Shown: piece by piece, positions 1-8,306 of the stretch | Layout: each line of letters opens with the position of its first letter | Numbering within the stretch: the stretch's first letter is position 1 | Source: Sedimenticola_A sp040506895 | Lineage (GTDB): Bacteria > Pseudomonadota > Gammaproteobacteria > Chromatiales > Chromatiaceae | DNA length: 64,000 nucleotides | NCBI GenBank assembly: GCA_040506895.1 | Contig: JBEVVY010000001.1 | Span: 2,713,116 to 2,777,115, forward strand | Direction of reading: 5' to 3' | Notes under the pieces: model-generated | Told to the model about the DNA's origin: nothing | The model's input: only the letters and a program-made list of their open reading frames with translations | Database searches by the model: none | Translations under genes and position numbers: made by a program

Positions 1-549
1 ATGCTCACGCTCAAGCTTGCGCTTTTTTCGTGCAATGGTGTTGCGCACCCTGGAAGGGCGGGCTGCCATGTAGTCTGAATAAGACTCTCCCTGTGTTCGA
101 TGAAACCAGTTGTGGAAATGAAAAAAGCGATGGCAGGCGTATCCGGAAGACTCCAGGGCAAGCTGTAGATTCTCCAGGTTGACGTCATCTTCAGCGATGG
201 GGTCCAGCTGTAGAGAGTGCGCCGGCAATTGTTTCAAGCCATCTACCAGGCACGCCAGGATCTCTTGCTGGCGATTGTCATCGATCAAAAGCGTAGAGAG
301 CGATGTGTATAAATGCCTGAGCGACTGGTAGTTCCCGCTATCGCGTCGGGCAAGCGGGAGAAGGGCCAGAACATCTTCACCGTCGAGCACGCATGCCAGT
401 AATATCCGGTCTCCCTCGTTGATTCCGTTATTTACCAGGTTCTCAAACCACGGCTTGGAAAAAAAGATGCTCTCACGTCCGGCTGATGCAAAGAGTGCGT
501 CGGCACTTTCTGGCAACTCGCTCCAGTCGGCGTAGCAGGTGAATTCCAT
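1..549 (-). CDS. GNAT/FemAB-like acetyltransferase, 3' end beyond window
   Basis: The frame is open from an ATG at 549 to the window edge (183 codons, no stop), so only the N-terminal part is visible. It starts MEFTCYADWSELPESADALF and reaches an aromatic HFHNWF segment followed by a Tyr-rich stretch. It then enters a basic block around residues 164-183 (RPSRVRNTIARKKRKLE). That block is typical of FemAB/CelD-type GNAT-fold acyltransferases (BioF2-like family), which transfer acyl or aminoacyl groups to polysaccharide or peptide acceptors. No signal peptide is seen, so it is probably cytoplasmic. The gene follows the YCII-domain gene on the same strand, separated by two hairpins. The substrate cannot be inferred; the family call rests on the basic motif and overall pattern. 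Confidence 0.6.
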   Translation of the reverse strand, partial: MEFTCYADWSELPESADALFASAGRESIFFSKPWFENLVNNGINEGDRILLACVLDGEDVLALLPLARRDSGNYQSLRHLYTSLSTLLIDDNRQQEILACLVDGLKQLPAHSLQLDPIAEDDVNLENLQLALESSGYACHRFFHFHNWFHRTQGESYSDYMAARPSRVRNTIARKKRKLEREH

Positions 550-560
550 TGCTGATAATC

Positions 561-598
561 AGGGCCTGTTAACAGGCCCTAGTGTGGGACACCACACT
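561..598. repeat. Two adjacent palindromes; first matches fused MITE ends
   Basis: Positions 561-580 form a perfect 20-bp palindrome, AGGGCCTGTTAACAGGCCCT. Positions 581-598 form a second hairpin with 7-bp arms (AGTGTGG/CCACACT) and a GACA loop that overlaps the stop codon of the upstream YCII gene. The first palindrome equals the outer ends of the terminal inverted repeats of the element at 30029-30291, joined head to head. It is therefore probably a deletion remnant of that element family. Neither hairpin is followed by a T-run on the minus strand, so a terminator role is possible but unproven. Confidence 0.6.
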
Positions 599-944
599 AG
601 TTCATCGATCCGCCGGCGTCTTCAGGGCTGGCAGTCATGTCGATCAGTTCGGATACTTCAAGCGTGCCATTGATTTCCAGGAAAGGGCAGGATTTAGCGG
701 CTGCAAGGGCCTCTTCCATTGAGCCCATATTCATGATGCCCATGCCGGACATTGCGGAAGTGGTACCGGCTTGTGCAGTGCCGTCAGGCTGCACGGTATG
801 GGTGTCCTTGAACGGTATGGCGGGGCTGACAACCGCACTCCCGAGTGAATTCAGCCATTCATGGTATTTTTCGAAATGCTTCTGCCCTTCTTCGGGGCTG
901 GAAGGGTATTCCCCTCCCAGATAGACAAATATGTACTGCGGCAT
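597..944 (-). CDS. YCII-related (DGPF-type) domain protein
   Basis: A 115-aa cytoplasmic protein beginning MPQYIFVYLGGEYPSSPEEG. It has the YCII/DGPF ferredoxin-like fold pattern: an N-terminal beta strand, an amphipathic helix (HFEKYHEWLNSLG), a Gly/Met-rich middle and a C-terminal EEALAAAKSCPFLEINGTLEVSEL segment. Family members are small dimeric proteins found alone or beside ECF sigma factors, and their activity is mostly unknown. GGAG about nine bases upstream of the ATG at 944 supports this start. It is divergent from the small gene at 1200 and followed on the same strand by the acetyltransferase. No sigma-factor neighbour is visible, so no function is assigned. Confidence 0.7.
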   Translation of the reverse strand: MPQYIFVYLGGEYPSSPEEGQKHFEKYHEWLNSLGSAVVSPAIPFKDTHTVQPDGTAQAGTTSAMSGMGIMNMGSMEEALAAAKSCPFLEINGTLEVSELIDMTASPEDAGGSMN

Positions 945-1076
945 ACAGGATGCTCCTGTGCAAGGTGTGAGAATATAGCAAACCCGGCGATTTTAACGGA
1001 AATGGCCACTAAAAGCAGGGATAAGTGTGTTAAATGGCAGTAAAAAAAATTGAAATCCCCCGGTGCTTCTAATCGC

Positions 1077-1105
1077 TGGTCACCCCTAATCCGCTGCTAT
1101 ATAAT
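1077..1105 (+). promoter_or_regulatory. Candidate sigma-70 promoter for the 53-aa gene
   Basis: TGGTCA at 1077-1082 and a consensus TATAAT at 1100-1105 are separated by 17 bp, giving a predicted start near 1112 and a leader of about 88 nt before the ATG at 1200. The -10 box is exact; the -35 matches consensus at four of six positions. Confidence 0.45.
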
Positions 1106-1133
1106 TCCGTCACCAAAGAATCGAATTTATGGT

Positions 1134-1179
1134 GTCGAGAGAGTTTTCAATTGAAAGTCCATTCAGTGGCTTTCTCGAC
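1134..1179 (+). promoter_or_regulatory. Inverted repeat in leader of the 53-aa gene
   Basis: GTCGAGAGAG (1134-1143) pairs with CTTTCTCGAC (1170-1179) with one mismatch. The loop contains a second palindrome, TTTCAATTGAAA (1145-1156). It lies between the predicted transcription start and the Shine-Dalgarno region and could fold in the mRNA leader or be a protein-binding site. No known riboswitch class is recognised. Confidence 0.35.
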
Positions 1180-1199
1180 AATTAAACCAAAGGTGATTT

Positions 1200-1361
1200 A
1201 TGAGCGGACAACCTACTACCAGACCTAAAGTTCCTGAAGGCAAATCTCGTTACCTGACCACTCGTCAGAAAGAGCCTAACGAAAAGGGTTTTGTTGGGTA
1301 CGAGACCATCTGGGAGTCTTTCCAGAAAGAGGCCAAGTACACCACCCCCAAGCGCCCGTAA
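1200..1361 (+). CDS. Small basic hypothetical protein (53 aa)
   Basis: ATG at 1200 to TAA at 1359-1361 encodes 53 residues starting MSGQPTTRPKVPEGKSRYLT and ending KEAKYTTPKRP. AAAGGTG lies just upstream, and a consensus -10 box with a structured leader precedes it. A 7-bp stem hairpin follows ten bases after the stop. Composition is hydrophilic and Lys/Thr/Pro-rich with aromatic residues at intervals. There is no signal peptide, membrane segment or recognisable domain. The promoter, RBS, ORF and hairpin together suggest a real, possibly well-expressed small protein; function unknown. Confidence 0.6.
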   Translation: MSGQPTTRPKVPEGKSRYLTTRQKEPNEKGFVGYETIWESFQKEAKYTTPKRP

Positions 1362-1370
1362 ATCGAGTAG

Positions 1371-1395
1371 CCGTGAGGCCTTTCGGGTCTCACGG
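1371..1395 (+). terminator. Hairpin after the 53-aa gene
   Basis: CCGTGAG (1371-1377) and CTCACGG (1389-1395) form a perfect 7-bp stem ten bases after the stop codon. No clear T-run follows, so it is a weak or factor-dependent terminator candidate. The rest of 1396-1628 shows nothing recognisable. Confidence 0.4.
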
Positions 1396-1628
1396 CCACT
1401 TGTCAGGCTGCTGAAACTCCTCCCTGGGGCGCGATTCTCCCTTCAGTCGTTCCCGAAATACCCGTTTATCCCCAATAAACCAAGATTTTGGCCGGCTTTG
1501 CCAGGTCTCGCGTTTCCCACCAAATGACTTTCATTGGCCTGCCAGCGGCAGCCAGGGCTTTGCCACATGAACTGCCGTGTAGATTGAGCTGCGGGGTGGG
1601 TGGTCATTATTCTGGAGGTCGGATTGAC

Positions 1629-2021
1629 ATGGATGTGCTTGATACGGGAAGGATAAGGATCTCCCCTCATGAGGGGCAATATCTCCTCTTCACCCTGTAT
1701 GCCGAGGGTGAGGTCACCTCTGGCGACATGGACAAGATCCGGGAGTACCTTGGGCGGTTCGATGGAAAAGCCCCTCTCCTGGTTGTGAGAGAGTGCTACT
1801 ACTCATTCTCATCCGAGGCGATGATGATCATGATGAAGGAGGCCGGCGATCTGATCAGCGCGGTCGCCTATGTTGATAGATCGTCACAGGATACCCTGCT
1901 CTCCGAGTATGCAAAGATGACCTACCTGCGCGATCTCCCGGTTCAATCGTTCATGACCCGGGAAGAGGCAGAGGCATGGATTGAGGAGTTCAGTCCGTTG
2001 CCGGCATACGCCAACGCTTGA
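1629..2021 (+). CDS. STAS/SpoIIAA-like hypothetical protein
   Basis: A 130-aa protein starting MDVLDTGRIRISPHEGQYLL. GGAGGT at 1614-1619, nine bases upstream, favours the ATG at 1629 over earlier in-frame starts. The pattern is short beta strands alternating with helices (EGEVTSGDMDKIREYLGRF, APLLVVRECYYSFS, then a Met-rich helix and SAVAYVDRSS), ending in a short C-terminal helix (TREEAEAWIEEF). This resembles the alpha/beta STAS-like fold of SpoIIAA/DUF proteins, which often act as small regulatory or membrane-associated proteins. It converges on the large regulator at 2054-4003. The assignment is structural by inspection only. Confidence 0.5.
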   Translation: MDVLDTGRIRISPHEGQYLLFTLYAEGEVTSGDMDKIREYLGRFDGKAPLLVVRECYYSFSSEAMMIMMKEAGDLISAVAYVDRSSQDTLLSEYAKMTYLRDLPVQSFMTREEAEAWIEEFSPLPAYANA

Positions 2022-2053
2022 AAGGCAGTGAGCCCGGTTCCTGGTGCCCTGCC

Positions 2054-4003
2054 CTACTGGCGAAAGCGGTAGCCCACGCCGGTCACTGTTTCAATGCATT
2101 TTGCCTTGGCCCCCAGTTTTCTGCGTAACCCCCTTATTACCGAGTCGACCACGTTGCTGCCTCCCTGGTAGCTCGTACCCCACACATGCTCCAGCAGCTC
2201 GAGGCGTGGCACGGCTTTACCCTTGTGGCTTACCAGGTGGTCTAAGACCCCGAACTCAAGGGGTGTCAGAGGAACCCTCCGGTTGTTTATCACAAGCTCC
2301 CGTGACGAGATATCCAGCAGTGATGGGCTCTGTTCAATGCCCAGTTCGCTGGCGGCCAGCGTTGAGAGCCAGCCATCCACTGATTCAGGTCCGAAGTCCA
2401 GAACCGCGCTGTGATAGATCCTGTCGTCGAGTTCGACCTCGTCTCCGGACAACACCTGGAAACCGAGTCGTTGGGCAACCGGCGCATATGCGGGCAGGTC
2501 GCAGACCGTGAGATAGATGCGGCGAAGATTCGGGCGCATCTCCATGTAGGTGCGCTTCAGGTCGAGCCAGGCCGCTGCCTGTTCGTCGGAAGGGGTCTCG
2601 CCCTCTTCATGGCTCAGCCAGCGCCTGCAGAAGAGCGCCGTCTCCCCCGGCAAGATGGGGCTGTGGTCGAGGTGATCGAGCCAGGTGGCCGTGACAGGAT
2701 CCTCTTTCAGCCAGTCCAATGTTGTCTCGCCAGGTTGAAACTTGCAGTAGAAGCCCGTGATGCTGCCGTCAGCCCGCCGTATGATCGAGAAGGCGTGGGG
2801 CATCTGTTGCCACCAGCGGGTCAGCAGTTTGACGGCATCGGGGCCTTCATTGGCGGTGATGATCCGATGCACTGCGTCAGCATCGTTGCCGGATGCAGGT
2901 TCCACCGTCAGGCCGGAGGTGTCACTTGGAAAGAATGCTTCGCGCACCACGGGGTTTTCGATGAGGTAGAGCATGTCCGCCGTGTATCGCCAGAGTTCAC
3001 TGCTGCCCGCCGACTTCACTTCCGAGACCAGCTGTTGCCACGCCTTGCGTCGATAGTCGAGAAACGCTACCGGGTCGCGTGCCCTCAGGGTGTTTGCGAT
3101 GGCCTCCCGAACCACGTCGTGGATCATCAGGCCGTCACTGTTGATGTCGATATAGGGCAGATTGCTCAGGCGCACATAGACCGCATCGGGATCGATATCG
3201 GGTGCCAGTGCGCGAAGCAGTGAGACCGTGGTGCGCCTTGCCACCGAGATGCCTTCCAGGGCGCTTTGAATGGATTGATCGCTGACATCTTCAAGGAACA
3301 TGCGTGTCAGCGCCTGGAGCACCTGCTGCAGGTTTTCCTCCTTCAGGTTGATATCCGGTCGGGCCTGGCAGGCTGAGGCTGCCAGTTTCAGGGCCAGTGG
3401 ATGCCCATGGGCGAAGCGTCCAACTCGTGCGATCGCTTCCGGTGGTACATCGAGCTGACTCAGCAGGCTGTGGGTGTCCTCGTCTGACAAGGGCTCCAGC
3501 GTGTAGGCGCTGAAGCGTCCCTGCATCTGCGCATCTGTCTGCCAGGCGGGTAGCGGCCGTTCACGGCTGAATAAATGCAGTGAGACATTGTCCGGCAGCA
3601 GGGGTACGAAAACCTGTCTCAACCAGGTATCCATCAGCAACAGTACTTCGTAGGTGTCCAGTGCCAGGACCACCGGTGTGCCGGGCTCTCCCAATGATGT
3701 GGATATATTTTCTATGCAGTCCGCGGGTGATCTCAGGGCATTGGCCAGTGCCTGTGTGAATCCGTTTTCGGTGGGTTCGATATTGCGGCATTCCAGCCTT
3801 ATGACCTGCCCGCCTCGCTTGTGTGCCCGCTCCGAAAACATCTCTATGAGTGTGCTTTTTCCGATACCGGCAATGCCCGAGACATGGACAACCCTGGCGC
3901 CTTGCGGTTCCAGCGTGGACGCCAGCTTGTTCAGCAGGTCCGTGCGACCTACGAAATTTCCCTGTGAAATACAGGGTGACGGTTTGCTGGTCTGTGAGCA
4001 CAT
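2054..4003 (-). CDS. STAND-type ATPase regulator with GNAT-like and OmpR wHTH domains
   Basis: A 649-aa protein in three parts. Residues ~15-330 are an NB-ARC/STAND-like AAA ATPase with Walker A GIAGIGKST (~residue 43), a Walker B-like VVLALDTYE and a downstream SLHLFSRERP sensor segment. Residues ~365-545 look like a GNAT acetyltransferase fold (ITGFYCKFQ strand, AYAPVAQRLGFQVL motif B). Residues ~565-649 are an OmpR/PhoB-type winged helix (TPLEFGVLDHLVSHKGK, VVDSVIRGLRRKLG, VTGVGYRFRQ). By family knowledge it should be an ATP-switched DNA-binding regulator. It is divergent from the truncated haemoglobin gene, a plausible target. No receiver or kinase domain is present, so it is not a normal two-component regulator. 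The ligand is unknown. Confidence 0.75.
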   Translation of the reverse strand: MCSQTSKPSPCISQGNFVGRTDLLNKLASTLEPQGARVVHVSGIAGIGKSTLIEMFSERAHKRGGQVIRLECRNIEPTENGFTQALANALRSPADCIENISTSLGEPGTPVVLALDTYEVLLLMDTWLRQVFVPLLPDNVSLHLFSRERPLPAWQTDAQMQGRFSAYTLEPLSDEDTHSLLSQLDVPPEAIARVGRFAHGHPLALKLAASACQARPDINLKEENLQQVLQALTRMFLEDVSDQSIQSALEGISVARRTTVSLLRALAPDIDPDAVYVRLSNLPYIDINSDGLMIHDVVREAIANTLRARDPVAFLDYRRKAWQQLVSEVKSAGSSELWRYTADMLYLIENPVVREAFFPSDTSGLTVEPASGNDADAVHRIITANEGPDAVKLLTRWWQQMPHAFSIIRRADGSITGFYCKFQPGETTLDWLKEDPVTATWLDHLDHSPILPGETALFCRRWLSHEEGETPSDEQAAAWLDLKRTYMEMRPNLRRIYLTVCDLPAYAPVAQRLGFQVLSGDEVELDDRIYHSAVLDFGPESVDGWLSTLAASELGIEQSPSLLDISSRELVINNRRVPLTPLEFGVLDHLVSHKGKAVPRLELLEHVWGTSYQGGSNVVDSVIRGLRRKLGAKAKCIETVTGVGYRFRQ

Positions 4004-4228
4004 CCTGTTGCCCTTCCGCTAGGTTGTACCGGAAAAGTAAAGCACATTCTCAGGATTTCGCAGTGCGGGAATTCTCATGAAATTCTCATCTCCCCCTCAT
4101 GCCTGGTTACATCCGGGCTGCTATAAATCCAGGAAACCGGATCACGACAAGTGGTCCGGTTTGACAGATTTCATTCATCCGGCGTTGAGTTGGTCTGAAT
4201 AACGCCTCCATTGCAAAGGAGCATGACA

Positions 4229-4588
4229 ATGACGGCATCACTGTACGAAAGGTTGGGCGGTACCGAAGGAATTACGCGTATCGCAAACGATATCGTGGAC
4301 AACCATCTTACGAATACCCGCATTTCCAAGCGGTTCGATAATGCGGATATTCCGGCGCTGAAGAATGCAGCGGCTACGTTCTTCATCACCGGTGCAGGTG
4401 GTCCGGAGGTGTACGAGGGCAAGGATATGGTGGCTGCCCACGCCGGGATGAATATCAGTATCGAAGAGTTCACCGCGGTACTCGATGATGCGTTGGCGGC
4501 GATGGACAAGAACGATGCGGGGCAGCGGGAGCGGGAGGAGGTTCTCTATATTCTCTACAGTATGAAGCCGATGGTTGTCGCTCAGTAG
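4229..4588 (+). CDS. glbN: Group I-like truncated haemoglobin
   Basis: A 119-aa protein starting MTASLYERLGGTEGITRIAN, matching the truncated haemoglobin family. The conserved Gly-Gly near the N terminus, the YEGKDMVAAHAGMNIS segment with the proximal haem-ligand His (AAHAG), and the C-terminal helix are all present. AAAGGAG at 4215-4221 is correctly spaced for the ATG at 4229; upstream in-frame TTG (4211) and ATG (4223) starts would overlap or abut it. The usual helix-B Tyr is not obvious. Such proteins bind O2 or NO and often serve NO detoxification or O2 delivery. It is divergent from the STAND regulator and convergent with the GGDEF-EAL gene. Confidence 0.85.
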   Translation: MTASLYERLGGTEGITRIANDIVDNHLTNTRISKRFDNADIPALKNAAATFFITGAGGPEVYEGKDMVAAHAGMNISIEEFTAVLDDALAAMDKNDAGQREREEVLYILYSMKPMVVAQ

Positions 4589-4610
4589 GCGCCCTGCCCT
4601 GGCGGACGTT

Positions 4611-6851
4611 CTAAATCGAGGCCCTGGCCGGCACGGGGGCTGGCAGCAGTTGCTCGGGCCGGCCGAACAGGTAGCCCTGGCCGTAGTGGAAGCCGAGCTG
4701 GGTGACCTGTTCACGCAGCGTTTCCGACTCGATTCCCTCGGCCACCAGTCGGTAACCGGATTCGTTGATCATCTGCGCCAGGTGCTGGACTATGGCCTGC
4801 TGGGCCAGGTCGTTGAGACTGCGGATCAGCGAGATATCGAACTTCACCAGGTCCACCGGCATGTTGGCGAGGTAGCGCATGGATGAGTAGCCACTGCCAA
4901 AATCGTCCAGGGCGATGATGAAGCCCATGGCGCGCAGCCGGTCGAGATTCTCAGTGGCAGTGCCCAGCTGGGTGATAAGCGCTGTTTCAGTGATCTCCAG
5001 TGTGAACCGGTAGTCGTCCATGTAGGCCTGGAACGGAGCGAGCAGCTCCAGCACCTTGTCACTCACCACCATCGGGCCGGAGAGATTGATGGAGACGCCA
5101 CTGCCCTCCGGAATACACCCGTCATCCAGGTCTTCGAGTATTCTCTTCAGAATGGCACGGTCCATGTCGATTTCAAGGCGGCGTGCCTCCACCAGTGGAA
5201 AAATGCTGCCTGGCAGTATCCATTCGTCATCGTGGTGGATGCGGATAAGAGCCTCGTAGTAGACCACCTCGTCCCGTTCCAGGTCGACGATGGGCTGGTA
5301 GAAAATGGTCAGCCCGGTGCCCTCGTTTATCGCTTCGAAAACCGCGTTGTTGATCCAGCTGGAGAGCAGGCTGCCACTCTCCTTTGCCATATCTTCGTTG
5401 TAGAAGACCACGTTGGAGAGGCCGGGCTTCTTCGCACTGTACATGGCGATATCCGCCTTCCAGGGAAGCGTCGCCAGCTCATCGTCACTGGCGGCGTTGG
5501 CCTGGGCCAGGCCGATACTCACCCTCACGGGCTCCCTGATGCCCAGCTTGGAGAAGGGGTGGTTTGCAATCGCCTCTTCGCACCTGTTTGCCAGGTTGAG
5601 GGCAGACTCCTTCTGGCAGTCGATCAGTACCGTGGCCAGCTCATCGCCGCCCAGTCGGTAGAGGTGCTCGCCCTTGCGCAGTACATTGCTGATGCAGGAG
5701 GCGATCCCTTTGAGCACCTCGTCTCCCACCTGGTGTCCATAGGTGTCGTTGATCGCCTTGAAGTGGTTGACGTCGAACAGGATGAGGCAGATCCCCAGTC
5801 GGCGGTCGACAAGGATCTCGTTGAGGCTGCGCCAGAAGTCATCGAAGGCGCGGCGGTTCATCACGCCGGTGAGGGCGTCGTGATGGGCCTGGTTCCAAAG
5901 CTCCCTGTTCTTTTCGTCCAGGCTGGAGTGCACATTCTGCAGTTCAGACTGGTATTCGTTGAGTGAAACCCTCACCTTCTCGAGCTCTTTTACCGGCAGG
6001 TGGTGCTTCAGCGGGTCGAGAAGCACCCCCCCTGAGCTGTCCTTCAGGTGGTCGATGTGGTGAGAGAGCTGTCGAAGGGGCTTTCCCACCAGGTAGACCA
6101 GCATCGGGTAGAAGAGCAGGGAGAGGGTGCCGATAATGAGGCCAAGCCTGAGGATGGCAGAGCCCAGGACGTTTTCAACGGTTTCGGTTGCCGGGTTGTG
6201 TCTTGCCTGGAAGGTGGTCGATTGAAAGAAGTCTTCGAGCAACAGCAGGCCATCCGGAGAGGGGGCGAACTCGACTGAGCGGCTGTCCAGGTGCTGGAAC
6301 TGGGAGAGCCGCTGGAGGAGTCTCATAAAGTCGATGTGCAGGCCGATAAACCCTGTCCGCTCACCCGTTCCGCTCTTGTCCAGGATCTCCTGGATCAGGA
6401 TCAGGGCGGGCGTATCTCCATTGAGATCGATATAGGGCTCCTGTTTCCTGCTGCCTGCAACCTTGTGTGGCAACAGGGTCTCCCGGGGGCGTGTAAGGGC
6501 GCTGCCGTCCGAGCGGTAGAGCTCGAGGTCGATCACCTCGTAAGGGAGACTGTTATCCCTGCTCAGCAGGTGGTGGTGCCAGAAGATGTAGTTGGCCGGA
6601 TCCTGGATCTGCTGCCGTGCGTCGTCCCGGTCGCCAAGCCAGTTGGTCATGGCAATGGCCTCGCCGATGACCTTGTCCAGTCCATCGCTCAGCTCCCTGT
6701 GGGCGGCCGAGTGGCTGACCATGGCCACATTCTCACGCACCTCGTGGACCTCCTGGTAGGCGAGCGTGCCAAACAGCATGAGCATTGCCAGGGTAAGTCC
6801 GGCGAAGATGACGGCATAGTGCCTGATTGAAAGTCTTCTGGCGCCGATCAT
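4611..6851 (-). CDS. Membrane sensor GGDEF-EAL protein (c-di-GMP turnover)
   Basis: A 746-aa protein from the ATG at 6851, preceded by GGTGG (a TTG ten codons earlier is the alternative). It has a transmembrane helix near residues 10-30, a periplasmic sensor of about 200 residues, a second helix near 235-260 and a HAMP-like linker. A GGDEF domain follows whose signature reads GGDEL, then a complete-looking EAL domain: EALIR, the Asn of SINLSG, EITET, DDFGSGYSS, VKFD and VAEGIE. The EAL residues needed for c-di-GMP hydrolysis appear intact. The Phe-to-Leu change in the GGDEF signature may reduce cyclase activity. It is therefore most likely a phosphodiesterase controlled by a periplasmic signal. 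It stands alone between convergent glbN and the mod operon. Confidence 0.9.
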   Translation of the reverse strand: MIGARRLSIRHYAVIFAGLTLAMLMLFGTLAYQEVHEVRENVAMVSHSAAHRELSDGLDKVIGEAIAMTNWLGDRDDARQQIQDPANYIFWHHHLLSRDNSLPYEVIDLELYRSDGSALTRPRETLLPHKVAGSRKQEPYIDLNGDTPALILIQEILDKSGTGERTGFIGLHIDFMRLLQRLSQFQHLDSRSVEFAPSPDGLLLLEDFFQSTTFQARHNPATETVENVLGSAILRLGLIIGTLSLLFYPMLVYLVGKPLRQLSHHIDHLKDSSGGVLLDPLKHHLPVKELEKVRVSLNEYQSELQNVHSSLDEKNRELWNQAHHDALTGVMNRRAFDDFWRSLNEILVDRRLGICLILFDVNHFKAINDTYGHQVGDEVLKGIASCISNVLRKGEHLYRLGGDELATVLIDCQKESALNLANRCEEAIANHPFSKLGIREPVRVSIGLAQANAASDDELATLPWKADIAMYSAKKPGLSNVVFYNEDMAKESGSLLSSWINNAVFEAINEGTGLTIFYQPIVDLERDEVVYYEALIRIHHDDEWILPGSIFPLVEARRLEIDMDRAILKRILEDLDDGCIPEGSGVSINLSGPMVVSDKVLELLAPFQAYMDDYRFTLEITETALITQLGTATENLDRLRAMGFIIALDDFGSGYSSMRYLANMPVDLVKFDISLIRSLNDLAQQAIVQHLAQMINESGYRLVAEGIESETLREQVTQLGFHYGQGYLFGRPEQLLPAPVPARASI

Positions 6852-7184
6852 GTATGCGCCACCGACAGATGGATGGCGCAATCGGAATTTGAACAGAAGG
6901 CAGGGAAGCGTTCCAGGCGGAACGTTCCGGTGGGCACCCGCAAACCTTTTGCAATCAAACTCAACATCATGTTGCCGATATGAGGTTACATCCTTGATTG
7001 GTGTTTTCCGCGTATCGGCAGGGTTTTTGGATTCTTTACTCTTTTAAGTCAGATAATCCCTGGAATTGGCAGTGAAGTAGGGTTGCAGATATCCCTGAAA
7101 CGACAAAAGCCATCAAATTGACGACTTTTGGCGTCAATTTGCTGCAAATAACAACAATTACCCATTTACATGGCTGATCTGATC
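6852..7184. other. Intergenic region with 10-bp inverted repeat
   Basis: This 333-bp gap lies between the GGDEF-EAL gene and modC, both on the minus strand. The notable element is a perfect inverted repeat, CAAATTGACG (7114-7123) and CGTCAATTTG (7132-7141), with an 8-bp loop. It sits about 45 bp past the modC stop and could be a factor-dependent terminator or an operator for the downstream gene. No open frame of note is present. Confidence 0.45.
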
Positions 7185-8249
7185 TCAGGAGAGCAGGGCG
7201 ACACTCTTGGCCTGGGCATAGACCGGCTTGCCCCTGGACAGCTCCAGCAGGGCGGCAGACTTGCGGGTCACGCGGGACAGCATGGGAACACCGCCCACCA
7301 GCATCCGTACCATCACCTGGGACTCGTTGAGGGGGGATATCTCGTCCACAACGGCCGGAAAGATATTCAGTATGCTTGTGCCCGACTGGTGCTCAAGGGT
7401 GAGGCTGACATCCCGGGCGGTGACCCGCACCCTGACAGGGTGGCCTATGGGGAGCGACTTGTGGCTTACGGTGAAGCGGCCGCCGGGGAAGTCCACGTAG
7501 GTGAGACCAAAGTTGTCATCGTGCGCCGCCACGGTAGCCTCGATCAGGGCTTCCGCCTCGTTACCGTGTGCCAGGGGAAGATCCAGCCGGGTCAGCATCT
7601 CTGCGATCGTGCCGGTCGCCTTCACCTTGCCCGCCTCCATCAGGACCAGGTGGTCTGCCAGGCGTGCCACCTCGTCGGGAGCGTGGCTGACGTAGATGAC
7701 GGGGATCTCCAGTTCGTCGTGCAGGGACTCCAGGTAGGGCAGGATCTCCTGCTTGCGCTCACGGTCCAGGGCCGAGAGGGGTTCGTCCATGAGCAGAATC
7801 CGGGGGCTGATGGCCAGGGCGCGGGCGATCGCCACCCGTTGGCGCTCGCCACCTGAAAGCTGGTGTGGGCGGCGCGCCAGAAGCTGCCCGATGCCCAGAA
7901 GGTCGATCGCTTTTTCCAGGGATACCCTGGCCGTCCCTTTCTGCCGCTTCAGGCCGTACTCCAGGTTTCGGCGGACATCCAGGTGGGCGAACAGGCTGGC
8001 TTCCTGAAAGACATAACCGAGGGCGCGCTGGTGAGGGGGCGTGAAACGGTTGCCATCCTGCCATGTCTCGCCATTGATCAGGAACAGGCCGTCAGGGTCG
8101 TACTCGAGTCCGGCCATTGCGCGTAACAGGGTGGTTTTGCCGCAGCCGGATGGACCATAGAGTGCAGTGACGCCCCTGTCAGGAATGCTCAGTGCCGCAT
8201 CCAGGGTGAAGTCACGGCGGGAGATACGGAATCTGGCTTCAATCGTCAT
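7185..8249 (-). CDS. modC: Molybdate ABC transporter ATP-binding protein
   Basis: A 354-aa cytoplasmic ATPase of the molybdate importer. Walker A is GPSGCGKTT near residue 32, the ABC signature LSGGERQRVAIARAL lies around residue 125, Walker B is ILLMDEPLSALD, and the H-loop is VSHAPDE. A C-terminal TOBE (molybdate-binding) domain starts near residue 285 (GHPVRVRVTARDVSLTLE). Length and architecture match ModC (about 352 aa). I chose the ATG at 8249 (MTIEARFRIS), which fits the family N terminus; an upstream in-frame ATG at 8270 is less likely. It is the last gene of modE-modA-modB-modC. Confidence 0.93.
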   Translation of the reverse strand: MTIEARFRISRRDFTLDAALSIPDRGVTALYGPSGCGKTTLLRAMAGLEYDPDGLFLINGETWQDGNRFTPPHQRALGYVFQEASLFAHLDVRRNLEYGLKRQKGTARVSLEKAIDLLGIGQLLARRPHQLSGGERQRVAIARALAISPRILLMDEPLSALDRERKQEILPYLESLHDELEIPVIYVSHAPDEVARLADHLVLMEAGKVKATGTIAEMLTRLDLPLAHGNEAEALIEATVAAHDDNFGLTYVDFPGGRFTVSHKSLPIGHPVRVRVTARDVSLTLEHQSGTSILNIFPAVVDEISPLNESQVMVRMLVGGVPMLSRVTRKSAALLELSRGKPVYAQAKSVALLS

Positions 8250-8306
8250 GCCGCGCCCCCATGGGGTCATGCCCTGGCAGGCCGATCTGTATTGCGTCGT
8301 AACCGG

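Noticed and set aside
6852..6881. Longer TTG start for the GGDEF-EAL protein
   Set aside because: The ATG at 6851 has a GGTGG at suitable spacing and places the first transmembrane helix near the N terminus; the extra ten residues add nothing recognisable.
7114..7141. CAAATTGACG-N8-CGTCAATTTG considered as an FNR box
   Set aside because: Spacing and half-sites do not match TTGAT-N4-ATCAA; listed only as an inverted repeat of unknown role.
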